Shown: piece after piece, positions 24,748-33,055 of the stretch
How positions within the stretch are numbered: the first letter of the stretch is position 1
Layout: every line of letters starts with the position of its first letter
Assembly (NCBI RefSeq): GCF_001514125.1
Contig: NZ_KQ948555.1
Span: 186,001 to 250,000 of the forward strand
DNA: 64,000 nucleotides
Origin: Streptomyces longwoodensis
GTDB lineage: Bacteria; Actinomycetota; Actinomycetes; Streptomycetales; Streptomycetaceae
Direction: 5' to 3'
Notes under the pieces: model-generated
Database searches by the model: none
The model's input: the letters and a program-made list of their open reading frames with translations, nothing else
Told to the model about the DNA's origin: nothing
Program-made: the position numbers and the translations under genes

Positions 24748-25356
24748 TCAGCCGTGCTGAGCAGGCAGGACGTGCTTGGCGGCGATGGTCCGGGCGGTGT
24801 CGGAGTCGGGTCCCGGCTGGGGCACGAAGACGGCCTCGCGGTAGTACCGGAGTTCGGCGATGGACTCGCGGATGTCGGCGAGTGCGCGGTGGTTGCCGTT
24901 CTTCTCCGGGCTGTTGAAGTACGCCCGGGGGTACCAGCGGCGGGCCAGCTCCTTGACGGAGGAGACGTCGACGATGCGGTAGTGGAGGTAGCCCTCCAGG
25001 GTCGGCATGTCGCGCAGCAGGAAGCCGCGGTCGGTGCCGACGGAGTTGCCGCACAGGGGCGCCTTGCCGGGCTCCTTGACGTGTTCGCGGATGTAGGCGA
25101 GGACCTGCTCCTCGGCGTCCGCCAGCGTCGTGCCGCCGGGCAGCTCGGCGAGCAGGCCGGACGTGGTGTGCATCTGACGCACGACCTCCGGCATCGTCTC
25201 CAGCGCCGCGTCGGGCGGCCGGATGACGATGTCCACCCCGTCGCCGAGGATGTTCAGCTCGGAGTCGGTGACGAGGGCGGCAACCTCGATGAGCGCGTCG
25301 TCGGACAGCGAGAGGCCGGTCATCTCGCAGTCGATCCACACCATGCGATCGTTCAT
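24748..25356 (-). CDS. orn: Oligoribonuclease
   Basis: 202 residues, a DEDDh 3'-5' exonuclease that degrades short oligoribonucleotides, including the pGpG product of c-di-GMP breakdown. The ExoI motif is VWIDCEMTGL, ExoII is LCGNSVGTDRGFLLRDMP and ExoIII is NHRALADIRESI, so all catalytic residues are present. ATG 25356 fits the family start. It lies downstream of adpA on the same strand (142 bases apart) and ahead of tRNA-His. In Streptomyces, ornA is required for normal growth and development and was first noted as a gene beside adpA. Confidence 0.96.
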   Translation of the reverse strand: MNDRMVWIDCEMTGLSLSDDALIEVAALVTDSELNILGDGVDIVIRPPDAALETMPEVVRQMHTTSGLLAELPGGTTLADAEEQVLAYIREHVKEPGKAPLCGNSVGTDRGFLLRDMPTLEGYLHYRIVDVSSVKELARRWYPRAYFNSPEKNGNHRALADIRESIAELRYYREAVFVPQPGPDSDTARTIAAKHVLPAQHG

Positions 25357-25497
25357 GCGACCACCCTAAGGCTGACGCCGCGCTTTGCCGACGTCCCGTG
25401 CGCGCGCACCCCGTGCAGCGCGCGGCCGGGCAGCCGGACGGGACCGGGGGCGGACGGCCCCCGGTCCCTCAGGGCGTGCGCCCCCGGTCCTCGTGCG

Positions 25498-26715
25498 TCA
25501 GGCTCCGCTGCGCTGCCCCGGCAGGCTCGCCTGCGGCAGGCCGGAGCCGACCCCGGCCGCCGTGCGGCGGGTCTGCATCGGGACCGCGGAGTCCGGGTGC
25601 AGGCCCGGGGCCGGGCCGATCGGGGAGGGCGCCACGTGCTGCGGCGGGGCGGACGGGGACGGCGACGGGGCCTCGGGCTCCGGCGTGCGTTCCCCCTGCG
25701 GCCGGCGCGCCCGGTACGCCGCCCGGTAGGCGGCCGGGGACGAACCCAGCTGACGGCGGAAGTGGCCGCGCAGCGCGACCGGTGAGCGGAAGCCGCACCG
25801 GCCCGCCACCTCGTCCACCGAGTAGTCCGACGTCTCCAGCAGGCGCTGTGCCTGCAGGACGCGCTGCGTGATCAGCCACTGGAGCGGGGCGCTGCCCGTC
25901 AGTGACCGGAAGCGGCGGTCGAAGGTCCGCCGGCTCATGTACGCGCGCGCGGCGAGCGTCTCCACGTCGAACTGTTCGTGGAGGTGCTCCAGCGCCCAGG
26001 CGACGACCTCGGCCAGCGGGTCGGCGCCGATCTCCTCGGGTAAAGACCTGTCGAGGTAGCGCTCCTGACCGCCCGACCGGCGCGGCGGCACCACCAGGCG
26101 CCGGGCCAGGGCGCCGGCCGCCTCGTTGCCGTGGTCCGTGCGCACGATGTGGAGGCACAGGTCGATGCCGGCCGCCGTACCGGCGGAGGTCAGCACGTCC
26201 CCGTCGTCCACGAACAGTTCTCGCGGATCCACGTGCACCGACGGGTAGCGCTTGGCCAGCGTCGGTGCGTACATCCAGTGTGTCGTCGCGGGACGGCCGT
26301 CCAGCAGGCCCGCCGCCGCCAGCACGAAGGCGCCGGTGCACAGTCCGACGATGCGGGCGCCCTCCTCGTGCGCGCGGCGCAGCGCGTCGAGCGCCTCCTC
26401 CGGCGGCGGGGACGTTATCGACCGCCAGGCCGGCACCACGACGGTGCCCGCCCGCGAGATCGCTTCCAGGCCATGTGGTGCGGTGAGTTCCAGGCCCCCT
26501 GTGGTCCGCAGCGGGCCTTCCTCGCCGGCACACACCAGAAGGCGGTAGCGCGGCACGCCGGCGTCCTGGCGGTCAATCCCGAACACCGACAGCGGAATGG
26601 AACTCTCGAAGATGGGGCCGCCGCTGAACAGCAGCACCGCGACGATCTCCTTGCGGCGTCGCCCGGAGAGTTTCCGGGCCGCGGCTTCCGGCGCGGCAGT
26701 GGAGTCGTGGCTCAT
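25498..26715 (-). CDS. adpA: Global developmental regulator AdpA (AraC/XylS family)
   Basis: 405 residues. A DJ-1/PfpI-like dimerisation domain spans about 25-200 (VAVLLFSGGPIFESSIPLSVFGID and GLCTGAFVLAAAGLLDGRPATTHW). An AraC DNA-binding domain spans about 235-340 (FDVETLAARAYMSRRTFDRRFRSLTGSAPLQWL and SVDEVAGRCGFRSPVALRGHFRRQLG). A Pro-rich tail ends the protein. Between the domains codon 225 is TTA (26043-26041), the rare leucine codon read by the bldA tRNA, which makes synthesis of AdpA depend on bldA. ATG 26715 follows AGGGGGG. AdpA controls hundreds of genes for aerial growth and secondary metabolism. Confidence 0.97.
   Translation of the reverse strand: MSHDSTAAPEAAARKLSGRRRKEIVAVLLFSGGPIFESSIPLSVFGIDRQDAGVPRYRLLVCAGEEGPLRTTGGLELTAPHGLEAISRAGTVVVPAWRSITSPPPEEALDALRRAHEEGARIVGLCTGAFVLAAAGLLDGRPATTHWMYAPTLAKRYPSVHVDPRELFVDDGDVLTSAGTAAGIDLCLHIVRTDHGNEAAGALARRLVVPPRRSGGQERYLDRSLPEEIGADPLAEVVAWALEHLHEQFDVETLAARAYMSRRTFDRRFRSLTGSAPLQWLITQRVLQAQRLLETSDYSVDEVAGRCGFRSPVALRGHFRRQLGSSPAAYRAAYRARRPQGERTPEPEAPSPSPSAPPQHVAPSPIGPAPGLHPDSAVPMQTRRTAAGVGSGLPQASLPGQRSGA
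26041..26043 (-). promoter_or_regulatory. TTA codon in adpA (bldA translational control point)
   Basis: In the codon series TCT-TTA-CCC-GAG, encoding Ser-Leu-Pro-Glu in the linker between the AdpA domains. Its position in the interdomain linker is conserved among streptomycetes. It is the only in-frame TTA codon I noticed in the window, though I did not scan every gene exhaustively. Confidence 0.93.
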
Positions 26716-27093
26716 ACTGCTAAGCCCCCCTCGGTGGTCGCGGCTCCTCGGTTGTGTCGCTCCTGCACGTTTCCCCTCGGTCCTGCACGAGTCCCCCGCC
26801 GTAGACAGTCAAGATCGAATCTACTGTGTCGCGTCGTGCCGGGGTGACCAGGTTCGCCACCCGGCACATTGTCGACATGGCAACTTGGCGTGAAGCATTC
26901 GATCACGAAGCGTTGCACTCCCGGGTCGTGCAGGGAAGTGCGCCTCGTGGCAGTGGCCAATCTCCATAGGGTGCACAGGGCATCCAGAGGGCCCTTTGCG
27001 CAGGTCGAACGGGGTGAAGGGGGTCTTCCCCACCCGGGACACGCGGGGGCCGGAAGTTGGCTGAAAAGGAGCGTTCGCGTGCGCGGAAACCGG
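26716..27093 (-). promoter_or_regulatory. Long upstream region of adpA
   Basis: About 380 bases without a supported gene; it holds the adpA promoter and probably a long untranslated leader. It has noticeably lower G+C than the flanking genes around 26800-26960. TGGCGTGAAG (26886-26895) matches 9 of 10 positions of the AdpA-binding consensus TGGCSNGWWY, and may serve autoregulation. Several open frames cross the region on both strands, but none has a proper start and ribosome site. Confidence 0.5.
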
Positions 27094-27432
27094 TCAGCCG
27101 ACCGGTGTGCTCCCACCAGTGTGACGTGTGCCTCGGTGTGCTCCGGTCCCGCCCCGCGCACGGTGTCCCGGAGGGGGCGCGGGTGCCGGGTGGTGCTCCT
27201 GGTGGTGTGCGCGGTCCTGCGGGTGCTCCGATGGCGTGCGGGCCGCGCCCCGTTCGGACCGGCGCAGCAGCAGCCGGCACACCGCTGTGACGGCGGCGAG
27301 GCCCAGGGCGGTTCCCGTCGCCCCGGCCAGCGAACTCCCGTACCAGAGGAGGACGACGGGGACGAGGGCACAGCTGAAGGCCGCCCAGCGGATGAGCTCG
27401 GTCGTCCGGTCGTCGCCGGGCGGTGCGGTCAT
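27094..27432 (-). CDS. Small membrane protein of unknown function
   Basis: 112 residues from ATG 27432, chosen because GGGAGG lies 7 bases upstream. Two hydrophobic helices are seen: IRWAAFSCALVPVVLLWYGSS and ATGTALGLAAVTAVCRLLL, separated by a short turn. The C-terminal third is very rich in His, Pro, Arg and Thr and is likely cytoplasmic. A gene at this place between adpA and the universal stress gene is usual in Streptomyces. I do not recognise the family. Confidence 0.7.
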   Translation of the reverse strand: MTAPPGDDRTTELIRWAAFSCALVPVVLLWYGSSLAGATGTALGLAAVTAVCRLLLRRSERGAARTPSEHPQDRAHHQEHHPAPAPPPGHRARGGTGAHRGTRHTGGSTPVG

Positions 27433-27757
27433 GGCGGGCCTCCCTGGGGGCACGGATCACCGGGTTCAACGCCCGTCCGACCGGCCGGTCACCCACCGGA
27501 ATCCCGGCAGGCAGGTGAATGCCGCCCAAACCGCCTGTACGGGGCAGCAACCATTGCGTGACGGGCACCCCCTCGTGCATGCTCCCTGGAACCCCGCGCA
27601 CGGTGTGCGGGGACCCCCCACCTCCGGTGCGCGGGATCTGGGCCGAGGAGGCGTGGCGCCGTACCCTTGGGGGTATGGGGTCGGGAAGATGATTCCCGGA
27701 CACAGCTCCGCCGCTCAGTGTCGTCCCACCCACTAAGGATCATTCGCCGAGACAGCC
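27433..27757. other. Divergent promoter region between the small membrane protein and the universal stress protein
   Basis: About 325 bases. CCGCGCACGGTGTGCGGGG at 27594-27612 contains a short dyad, and CCCTTGGGGGTATGGGG lies at 27664-27680. No gene is supported: open frames on both strands lack ribosome sites and have poor third-position bias. It must contain the promoters for both flanking genes. Confidence 0.4.
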
Positions 27758-28285
27758 ATGGCCGGTCACGAATTCTTCGAACCCGCGGACCGCAAGCGGC
27801 CGGTCGCCGACCCGACGGCGGCCGATCCCCTGGCGGCGGAAGAGACGCGCCCCACCTGCGACCCGGCGTTCCAGCACGGGGTCGTGGTGGGCTTCGACGG
27901 CTCCACCTCCAGTGAGCGTGCCCTCGCGTACGCCATCGGCATGGCCCACCGCTCCCGTGCGGGCCTGATCATCGTCCACGTGGCCAACCGGCTGCCCACC
28001 ACGGTGTGGGCGGGCTGCGAGCCGCCGGTCTTCGTCGACGTGCCGGACCACCGCACCGAGGTGCTCGGCCTGGAGCTGGCCTGCGCGGACTACCTCTCCG
28101 AAGTGCCCTGGATCCTGGTCGAGCGCGGCGGCGACATCTGCCACGAGCTCGAGGAGGTCGGCCGCGAGTACGAGGCGGACGCCATCGTGGTCGGCTCCAC
28201 GCACGGCCTCGTGGGGCGCATGTTCGGCTCCGTCGCCGGGCGCCTCGCCAAGCGGGCCAAGCGCCCGGTCGTCGTCATCCCGTAG
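27758..28285 (+). CDS. Universal stress protein (UspA family)
   Basis: 175 residues, one Usp domain after a 40-residue polar N-terminus. The domain starts GVVVGFDGSTSSERALAYAIGMA and ends with the nucleotide-binding loop VVGSTHGLVGRMFGSVAGRLAKRAKRPVVVIP, which has G-2x-G-9x-G(S/T) spacing, suggesting ATP binding. Such proteins act in stress and dormancy in actinobacteria. It ends in TAG at 28283-28285; the same frame stays open for another 47 codons (see the next entry). Confidence 0.9.
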   Translation: MAGHEFFEPADRKRPVADPTAADPLAAEETRPTCDPAFQHGVVVGFDGSTSSERALAYAIGMAHRSRAGLIIVHVANRLPTTVWAGCEPPVFVDVPDHRTEVLGLELACADYLSEVPWILVERGGDICHELEEVGREYEADAIVVGSTHGLVGRMFGSVAGRLAKRAKRPVVVIP

Positions 28286-28428
28286 TCCTCGCCGTCCGCC
28301 GGCGCGCAGGTCCCCGACGACGCGGCGGGCCCGTTCCTGCTGCTGCTCGCCCTCGTGGTCCTCTCCCTGACGGTGACGGGCGGGGTCCAACTCGACCGTC
28401 AGACCTACGGGTTGTCAGCCGACGCCTA
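28286..28428 (+). pseudogene. Possible gene remnant encoding one membrane helix, in frame after the Usp stop
   Basis: The 47 codons after the UspA TAG stop remain open to a TAG at 28426. They have strong G/C third-position bias and would encode AGPFLLLLALVVLSLTVTGG, a clear membrane helix, with a short tail. No ATG or sound ribosome site precedes it; a GTG inside the helix is the only usual start. It is more likely the tail of a lost membrane protein gene than a natural extension. Readthrough cannot be excluded. Confidence 0.35.
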
Positions 28429-28452
28429 GTGGTCGGGCGCACCTGGCACGCA

Positions 28453-28494
28453 GAGCGGGCCCCCGCGTGCGCACCGGCACGCGGGGGCCCGCTC
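28453..28494. terminator. Bidirectional terminator between the usp region and glmS
   Basis: GAGCGGGCCCCCGCGTGC (28453-28470) pairs perfectly over 18 bases with GCACGCGGGGGCCCGCTC (28477-28494), with a 6-base loop. It lies between the convergent usp and glmS genes. Confidence 0.93.
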
Positions 28495-28564
28495 CCGTCG
28501 TCCCCGGGCGCCGGGGCGCCTCGCGGAGTCCTGCCCGCCCGGGGTCCTGCTCGATCCGGGGGTC

Positions 28565-30382
28565 CTACTCGACCGTCACCGACTTCGCCAGGTTGCGCGG
28601 CTTGTCGATGTCGCGGCCCAGGGCTTTCGCCGTGTAGTAGGCGAGGAGCTGGAGCGGGATGCCCATCAGGATGGGGTCGAGCTCGTCCTCGTTCTTCGGC
28701 ACGACGATCGTGCGGTCGGCCTTCTCCTGGTGCTGGTGGGCGACGGCCAGGATCTGGCCGTGGCGGGCCTTGATCTCCTCAAGCGCCGCGCGGTTCTTCT
28801 CCAGCAGGTCGTCGTCGGGGACGATCGCGACCGTCGGCAGCGCCGGCTCGATCAGGGCCAGCGGGCCGTGCTTGAGCTCGGAGGCGGGGTAGGCCTCGGC
28901 GTGGATGTAGGAGACCTCCTTGAGCTTCAGGGACGCCTCGCGGGCCACCGGGTAGCCCCGGACGCGGCCGATGAAGAGCATCGAGCGGGCCTCGGCGAAC
29001 TCGTCGGCCAGCTTCTTGATCTCCTCCTCCTGGGAGAGGATCTCGGCGATCTGCCCGGGCAGCTTGCGCAGCCCCTCGATGATCCGCTTGCCGTCGCGCA
29101 CCGACAGGTCACGGGTACGGCCCAGGTGCAGGGCGAGCAGGGCGAAGGCGACCGTGGTGTTGGTGAAGCACTTGGTGGACACCACGCACACCTCGGGGCC
29201 GGCGTGCACGTAGACGCCGCCGTCCGCCTCGCGGGCGATCGCCGAGCCGACCACGTTGACCACGCCGAGGACGCGGGCGCCCTTGCGCTTGAGCTCCTGC
29301 ACGGCGGCGAGGACGTCGTAGGTCTCACCGGACTGCGAGACGGCGATGTACAGCGTGTCGGGGTCGACGACCGCGTTGCGGTAGCGGAACTCCGAGGCGG
29401 GCTCGGCGTCCGCGGGGATGCGGGCCAGCTCCTCGATCATCTGGGCGCCGATCATGCCCGCGTGGTAGGAGGTGCCGCAGCCGAGGATCTTCACCCGGCG
29501 GATCTGGCGCGCCTCGCGGGCGTCCAGGTTGAGGCCGCCGAGGTGCACGGTGGAGAAGCGGTCGTCGATGCGGCCGCGCAGCACGCGGTCCACGGCGTCG
29601 GCCTGCTCGTGGATCTCCTTGTGCATGTAGGTGTCGTGGCCGCCCATGTCGTAGGAGGCGGCCTCCCACTCCACGGTGGTGGGCTCCGCGGTGGTGCGGG
29701 TGCCCTCGGTGGTGTAGGTGCGGAAGTCGTCGGCCTTGAGGGTGGCCATCTCGCCGTCGTCCAGCGTCACTATCTGCCGGGTGTGGGCGACCAGCGCGGC
29801 GATGTCGGAGGCGACGAACATCTCCTTCTCGCCGATGCCGAGGACCACCGGGGAGCCGTTGCGGGCGACGACGATGCGGTCCGGGAAGTCGGCGTGCATC
29901 ACGGCGATGCCGTAGGTGCCCTCGACCACGTGCAGCGCCTGGCGGACCTTGTCCTCCAGCTTGTCGGCCTGCGCGCGGGCGATCAGGTGGGTGAGCACCT
30001 CGGTGTCGGTCTCGGAGAGGAACTCCACGCCGTCCGCCTCGAGCTTGCGGCGCAGGTCGGAGGCGTTGTCGATGATGCCGTTGTGCACCACGGCGACCTT
30101 GCTGTCGGCCGACAGGTGCGGGTGGGCGTTCACGTCGGAGGGGGCGCCATGGGTGGCCCAGCGGGTGTGGGCGATGCCGGTGGTGCCCTTGAAGCGGGCG
30201 GGCACCTTCGCCTCGAGGTCGCGCACCCGGCCCTTGGCCTTGACCATCTTCAGGGCCGGCGTCTTCGGGGAGCTGACGACGATGCCCGCCGAGTCGTAGC
30301 CGCGGTACTCCAGGCGCTGCAGGCCCTCCAGCAGCAGGGGGGCGACGTCACGCTTCCCGATGTATCCGACGATTCCGCACAT
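28565..30382 (-). CDS. glmS: Glutamine--fructose-6-phosphate aminotransferase (isomerizing)
   Basis: 605 residues. The class II glutaminase domain (1-about 220) starts MCGIVGYIGKRDV with the catalytic Cys as first residue after Met removal. It has EYRGYDSAGI and TRWATHGAPSDVNAHPH. Two SIS isomerase domains follow (LGCGTSYHAGMIGAQMIEELARIP and MLFIGRVRGYPVAREASLKLKEVSYIHAEAYPASELKHGPLALI). The C-terminus DIDKPRNLAKSVTVE is invariant in the family. It makes glucosamine-6-phosphate for cell-wall and amino-sugar synthesis. Streptomycetes usually carry a second glmS elsewhere. No glmS ribozyme-like structure is seen in the 68-base leader. Confidence 0.97.
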   Translation of the reverse strand: MCGIVGYIGKRDVAPLLLEGLQRLEYRGYDSAGIVVSSPKTPALKMVKAKGRVRDLEAKVPARFKGTTGIAHTRWATHGAPSDVNAHPHLSADSKVAVVHNGIIDNASDLRRKLEADGVEFLSETDTEVLTHLIARAQADKLEDKVRQALHVVEGTYGIAVMHADFPDRIVVARNGSPVVLGIGEKEMFVASDIAALVAHTRQIVTLDDGEMATLKADDFRTYTTEGTRTTAEPTTVEWEAASYDMGGHDTYMHKEIHEQADAVDRVLRGRIDDRFSTVHLGGLNLDAREARQIRRVKILGCGTSYHAGMIGAQMIEELARIPADAEPASEFRYRNAVVDPDTLYIAVSQSGETYDVLAAVQELKRKGARVLGVVNVVGSAIAREADGGVYVHAGPEVCVVSTKCFTNTTVAFALLALHLGRTRDLSVRDGKRIIEGLRKLPGQIAEILSQEEEIKKLADEFAEARSMLFIGRVRGYPVAREASLKLKEVSYIHAEAYPASELKHGPLALIEPALPTVAIVPDDDLLEKNRAALEEIKARHGQILAVAHQHQEKADRTIVVPKNEDELDPILMGIPLQLLAYYTAKALGRDIDKPRNLAKSVTVE

Positions 30383-30450
30383 GTAGGGGTGTTCCTCTTC
30401 AGTTCTCGGCTCGGTCCCGGCCGCCCGGTGGGGCGGCCCACGGCTGCGGC

Positions 30451-30744
30451 TCAGCCGTAGACGATGCGCCGCAGCTGACGGAGCGTGAGCTCCGGCGGCG
30501 CCACCGCGCGGTACTTCAGGTCCGCCTCGATCCGTTCGAAGATCGTCGCGTTCACCAGGCCCTGGGCCTGGAGTTCGCGGTGGCGGCGACGGACGTATTG
30601 CTCGGTCGTCTCGTCGAAATAGGCCAGCACGTCCTGGACCACCCGCAGCGCCTCGCCCCTGCTGAGGGGCGTGGTGCGGGTCAGGTGATCAAGAAGCTCG
30701 TCGTGCACCCGGTAGATCCTGGGGTACCGGCGCGACTTTCGCAA
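30451..30744 (-). CDS. Small conserved protein, highly charged, unknown function
   Basis: 97 residues, all helical in appearance: YRVHDELLDHLTRTTPLSRGEALRVVQDVLAYFDETTEQYVRRRHRELQAQGL, then NATIFERIEADLKYRAVAPPELTLRQLRRIVYG. It has 17 or more Arg and a conserved-looking C-terminus. It is 68 bases upstream of glmS on the same strand and probably shares its transcript. No signal, membrane helix or known fold is recognised. The density of conserved aromatic and charged residues suggests a small regulatory or adaptor protein. Confidence 0.78.
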   Translation of the reverse strand: MRKSRRYPRIYRVHDELLDHLTRTTPLSRGEALRVVQDVLAYFDETTEQYVRRRHRELQAQGLVNATIFERIEADLKYRAVAPPELTLRQLRRIVYG

Positions 30745-30816
30745 GGAACCTGCCCGATTTCGGGCAAGCGCCCGGGGGCGGGTCTTGGTCGAACATTGGA
30801 ACTCTCATGAGCCCCT

Positions 30817-30845
30817 GTTCGGCGCCCGTCCACCCGGCGTCCCGC
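30817..30845 (+). promoter_or_regulatory. Candidate PHO box: three 7-base units at 11-base spacing
   Basis: GTTCGGC (30817-30823), GTCCACC (30828-30834) and GTCCCGC (30839-30845) are spaced by exactly 11 bases, as in Streptomyces PHO boxes (units like GTTCACC). The middle unit matches 6 of 7; the others match less well. It ends 34 bases before the phosphoesterase start. PhoP control is inferred. Confidence 0.5.
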
Positions 30846-30879
30846 GAACGGTCGCCTGGGGGGACGATTTTCAGTCGTC

Positions 30880-32460
30880 ATGGACATTCCTCGCATGGGC
30901 GTACCCGACCAGCTCGCCGACCGCATGAGCATGGCCGAGCAGCACGAGTACCTGCGCTCCCGCTTCTCCCGGCGCACGATGATGCGCGGCGGCGCGGTCA
31001 CCCTCGGTGCCGTCGTCGGCGGCGCCTTCGTCCCTGGCGCCACCGCCCGGGCCGCCGTGCCCACTCGCTCCACCGCGCCCTCGGCCCAGAAGGTCGACGG
31101 CCGCCTCGTCGCCCCCTTCGGCCGCCACCTCGCCTACGGCAACGACGCGCGCACCGAGATGACCGTCTCCTGGCAGGTGCCGGTCGCCGTCGACAAGCCC
31201 TTCATCCGCATCGGCGCCCACCCCTGGGACCTCTCCCACCGGATCGGCGCCGAGATCCGCACCCTGTACACCCCGGCCGGCGTGGGCGCGAGCGCCGACC
31301 ACACCCAGTACTACGTCCACGCCAAGCTGGCCGGCCTCAAGCCCGGCCGCACCTACTACTACGGCGTCGGCCACGCGGGCTTCGACCCGGCCGAGCCCCA
31401 CCTGCTGGGCACCCTCGGCACGTTCACCACCGCCCCCGCCCACAAGGCGCCGTTCACCTTCACCGCCTTCGGCGACCAGGGCGTCAGCTACCACGGCCTC
31501 GCCAACGACGCCCTGATCCTCGGCCAGAACCCGGCCTTCCACCTGCACGCCGGCGACATCGCCTACGCCGACCCGGCCGGCGCCGGCAAGACCGCCGACA
31601 CCGGCTTCGACGCGCGCACCTGGGACCAGTTCCTCGCCCAGACCGAGTCGGTCGCCAAGTCCGTGCCCTGGATGGTCTCCTACGGCAACCACGACATGGA
31701 GGCCTGGTACTCGCCCAACGGCTACGGCGGCGAGGAGGCCCGCTTGACCCTCCCCGACAACGGGCCCGACAAGAAGAACCTGCCGGGCGTCTACTCCTTC
31801 GTCCACGGCAACACCGCGGTCATCTCCCTCGACCCCAACGACGTCTCCTTCGAGATCCCGGCCAACCTGGGCATCTCCGGCGGCACCCAGACCACGTGGT
31901 TCGAGGGCCAGCTGAAGAAGTACCGCGCCGCCAAGGACATCGACTTCATCGTGGTCTTCTTCCACCACTGCGCCTACTGCACCTCCACCGCCCACGCCTC
32001 CGAGGGCGGCGTGCGCCAGGAGTGGGTGCCGCTGTTCGAGAAGTACCAGGTCGACCTCGTCATCAACGGCCACAACCACCAGTACGAGCGCACCGACGTC
32101 ATCAAGGGCAATACGGTCACCAAGAAGCTCCCCATCGGCGGCACCGCCTACCCCGAGACCGAGGGCGTCGTCTACGTCACCGCCGGCGCCGCGGGCCGCA
32201 GCCTGTACGCCTTCACCGCCCCCGACTCCTACGAGGGCCACGAGCACGAGGTCGACGCGGTCGCCTCGTTCGTCAACACCAAGGACGGCAAGGTCAACGA
32301 GACCGTCGCCTGGTCCCGGGTGCGCTACCTCGACTACTCGTTCCTGCGCGTGGACGTCACCCCCGCGCCCAAGGGCCACTACACCACCCTGAAGGTCCAG
32401 GGCATCGCCGAGACCGGCGACCGCATCGACCACTTCACGGTGGCCCGCCGGGCCAAGTAG
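30880..32460 (+). CDS. Secreted metallophosphoesterase (purple acid phosphatase-like, Tat-exported)
   Basis: 526 residues. A Tat signal is seen at about 30-60 (SRRTMMRGGAVTLGAVVGGAFVPGATARA). A fibronectin-like N-terminal domain follows (RTEMTVSWQVPVAVDKPFIRIG and GLKPGRTYYYGVGH). The metallophosphatase domain shows FTAFGDQG, HAGDIAYAD, YGNHDM, FFHHCAYC and INGHNHQYERT, all the metal-ligand blocks of purple acid phosphatases. It would release phosphate outside the cell. ATG 30880 is given; ATG 30895 is possible. The candidate PHO box upstream fits a phosphate-starvation role. A hairpin overlaps the 3' end region. Confidence 0.92.
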   Translation: MDIPRMGVPDQLADRMSMAEQHEYLRSRFSRRTMMRGGAVTLGAVVGGAFVPGATARAAVPTRSTAPSAQKVDGRLVAPFGRHLAYGNDARTEMTVSWQVPVAVDKPFIRIGAHPWDLSHRIGAEIRTLYTPAGVGASADHTQYYVHAKLAGLKPGRTYYYGVGHAGFDPAEPHLLGTLGTFTTAPAHKAPFTFTAFGDQGVSYHGLANDALILGQNPAFHLHAGDIAYADPAGAGKTADTGFDARTWDQFLAQTESVAKSVPWMVSYGNHDMEAWYSPNGYGGEEARLTLPDNGPDKKNLPGVYSFVHGNTAVISLDPNDVSFEIPANLGISGGTQTTWFEGQLKKYRAAKDIDFIVVFFHHCAYCTSTAHASEGGVRQEWVPLFEKYQVDLVINGHNHQYERTDVIKGNTVTKKLPIGGTAYPETEGVVYVTAGAAGRSLYAFTAPDSYEGHEHEVDAVASFVNTKDGKVNETVAWSRVRYLDYSFLRVDVTPAPKGHYTTLKVQGIAETGDRIDHFTVARRAK

Positions 32461-32483
32461 CCCCCGGCGCGGGCCCGCACCGG

Positions 32484-32519
32484 GCGGGCGGTCCTCACAT
32501 CCGGTCGAGGACCGCCCGC
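32484..32519 (+). terminator. Hairpin between the phosphoesterase and the SHOCT gene
   Basis: GCGGGCGGTCCTC (32484-32496) pairs perfectly with GAGGACCGCCCGC (32507-32519), loop 10 bases. It lies 24 bases after the phosphoesterase stop, and its right arm lies within the last codons of the converging gene. Confidence 0.75.
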
Positions 32520-33032
32520 TTGGCCCGGGTGAACTCCTCGTCGGTCAGCACGCCCGAGCGGTGCAGCTCACCCAGCTCGCGCAGCCGCCGCAGCAGCACG
32601 TCGTGGTCCCCGTCGTCCGGGGCCGGGGCCGGGGCCGTGGCCGTGCCCGCGGCCACGAGGGGCGCCGGCTCCGCCCGCACCGCCGCGGCCGGGTGCGGCA
32701 GCCGCGCCTGCACGGCCGCCGCCACCAGCGCCATCAGCGGGTCCTTGCGGAACCCCCACCCCGGCAGCAGGTAGGCGTCCACCGGGTCGGCGGGCACCCG
32801 GTCCAGGGTCAGCGCCGTGCGCACCTCGTCCACCAGGTACTCGGCGACGCCGTACCGGTCCGGCTCCACGACCAGCCGGTACGGGTCGTGCGGCTCGGCC
32901 AGCCGGCCGTCCGTCGCGAGCAGGTGGGGGTTCCCTTATGTCCTTGAGTGGGGGAGGGTCGGCGCCGTCGCGGAGCCACAGCCGCAGCCGGCCGGCCCTG
33001 CGGCCCCGCTCGAACGAGATCCCCGCCAACAC
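32495..33032 (-). pseudogene. SHOCT-domain gene split by a one-base frameshift
   Basis: The upstream frame encodes LIELGVPLGVLAGISFERG, then GRLRLWLRDGADPPPLKDIREP. At the run of five C on the minus strand (32930-32926) the frame changes. Removing one C gives a continuous protein: KDIREPHLLATDGRLAEPHD, then YRLVVEPDRYGVAEYLVDEVRTALTL, an Ala/Pro linker and a SHOCT tail (LLRRLRELGELHRSGVLTDEEFTRAKRAVLDRM). The start is unclear; GTG 33032 is the first usual codon after the desD stop. The 3' part could still be made from GTG 32869 as a 124-residue protein. It may be a true lesion or a sequencing error in the homopolymer. Confidence 0.7.
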
Positions 33033-33055
33033 CCCTAGCGGGACGCCCAGTTCGA

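Noticed and set aside
26869..27736. Overlapping frames on both strands upstream of adpA as possible extra genes
   Set aside because: No ribosome sites, poor codon bias and Arg/Pro-rich shadow-like products; only the 112-residue membrane protein has a ribosome site and sensible helices.
30383..30450. glmS ribozyme in the leader of glmS
   Set aside because: The leader is only 68 bases to the upstream gene and shows no glmS ribozyme core; that ribozyme is typical of Firmicutes.
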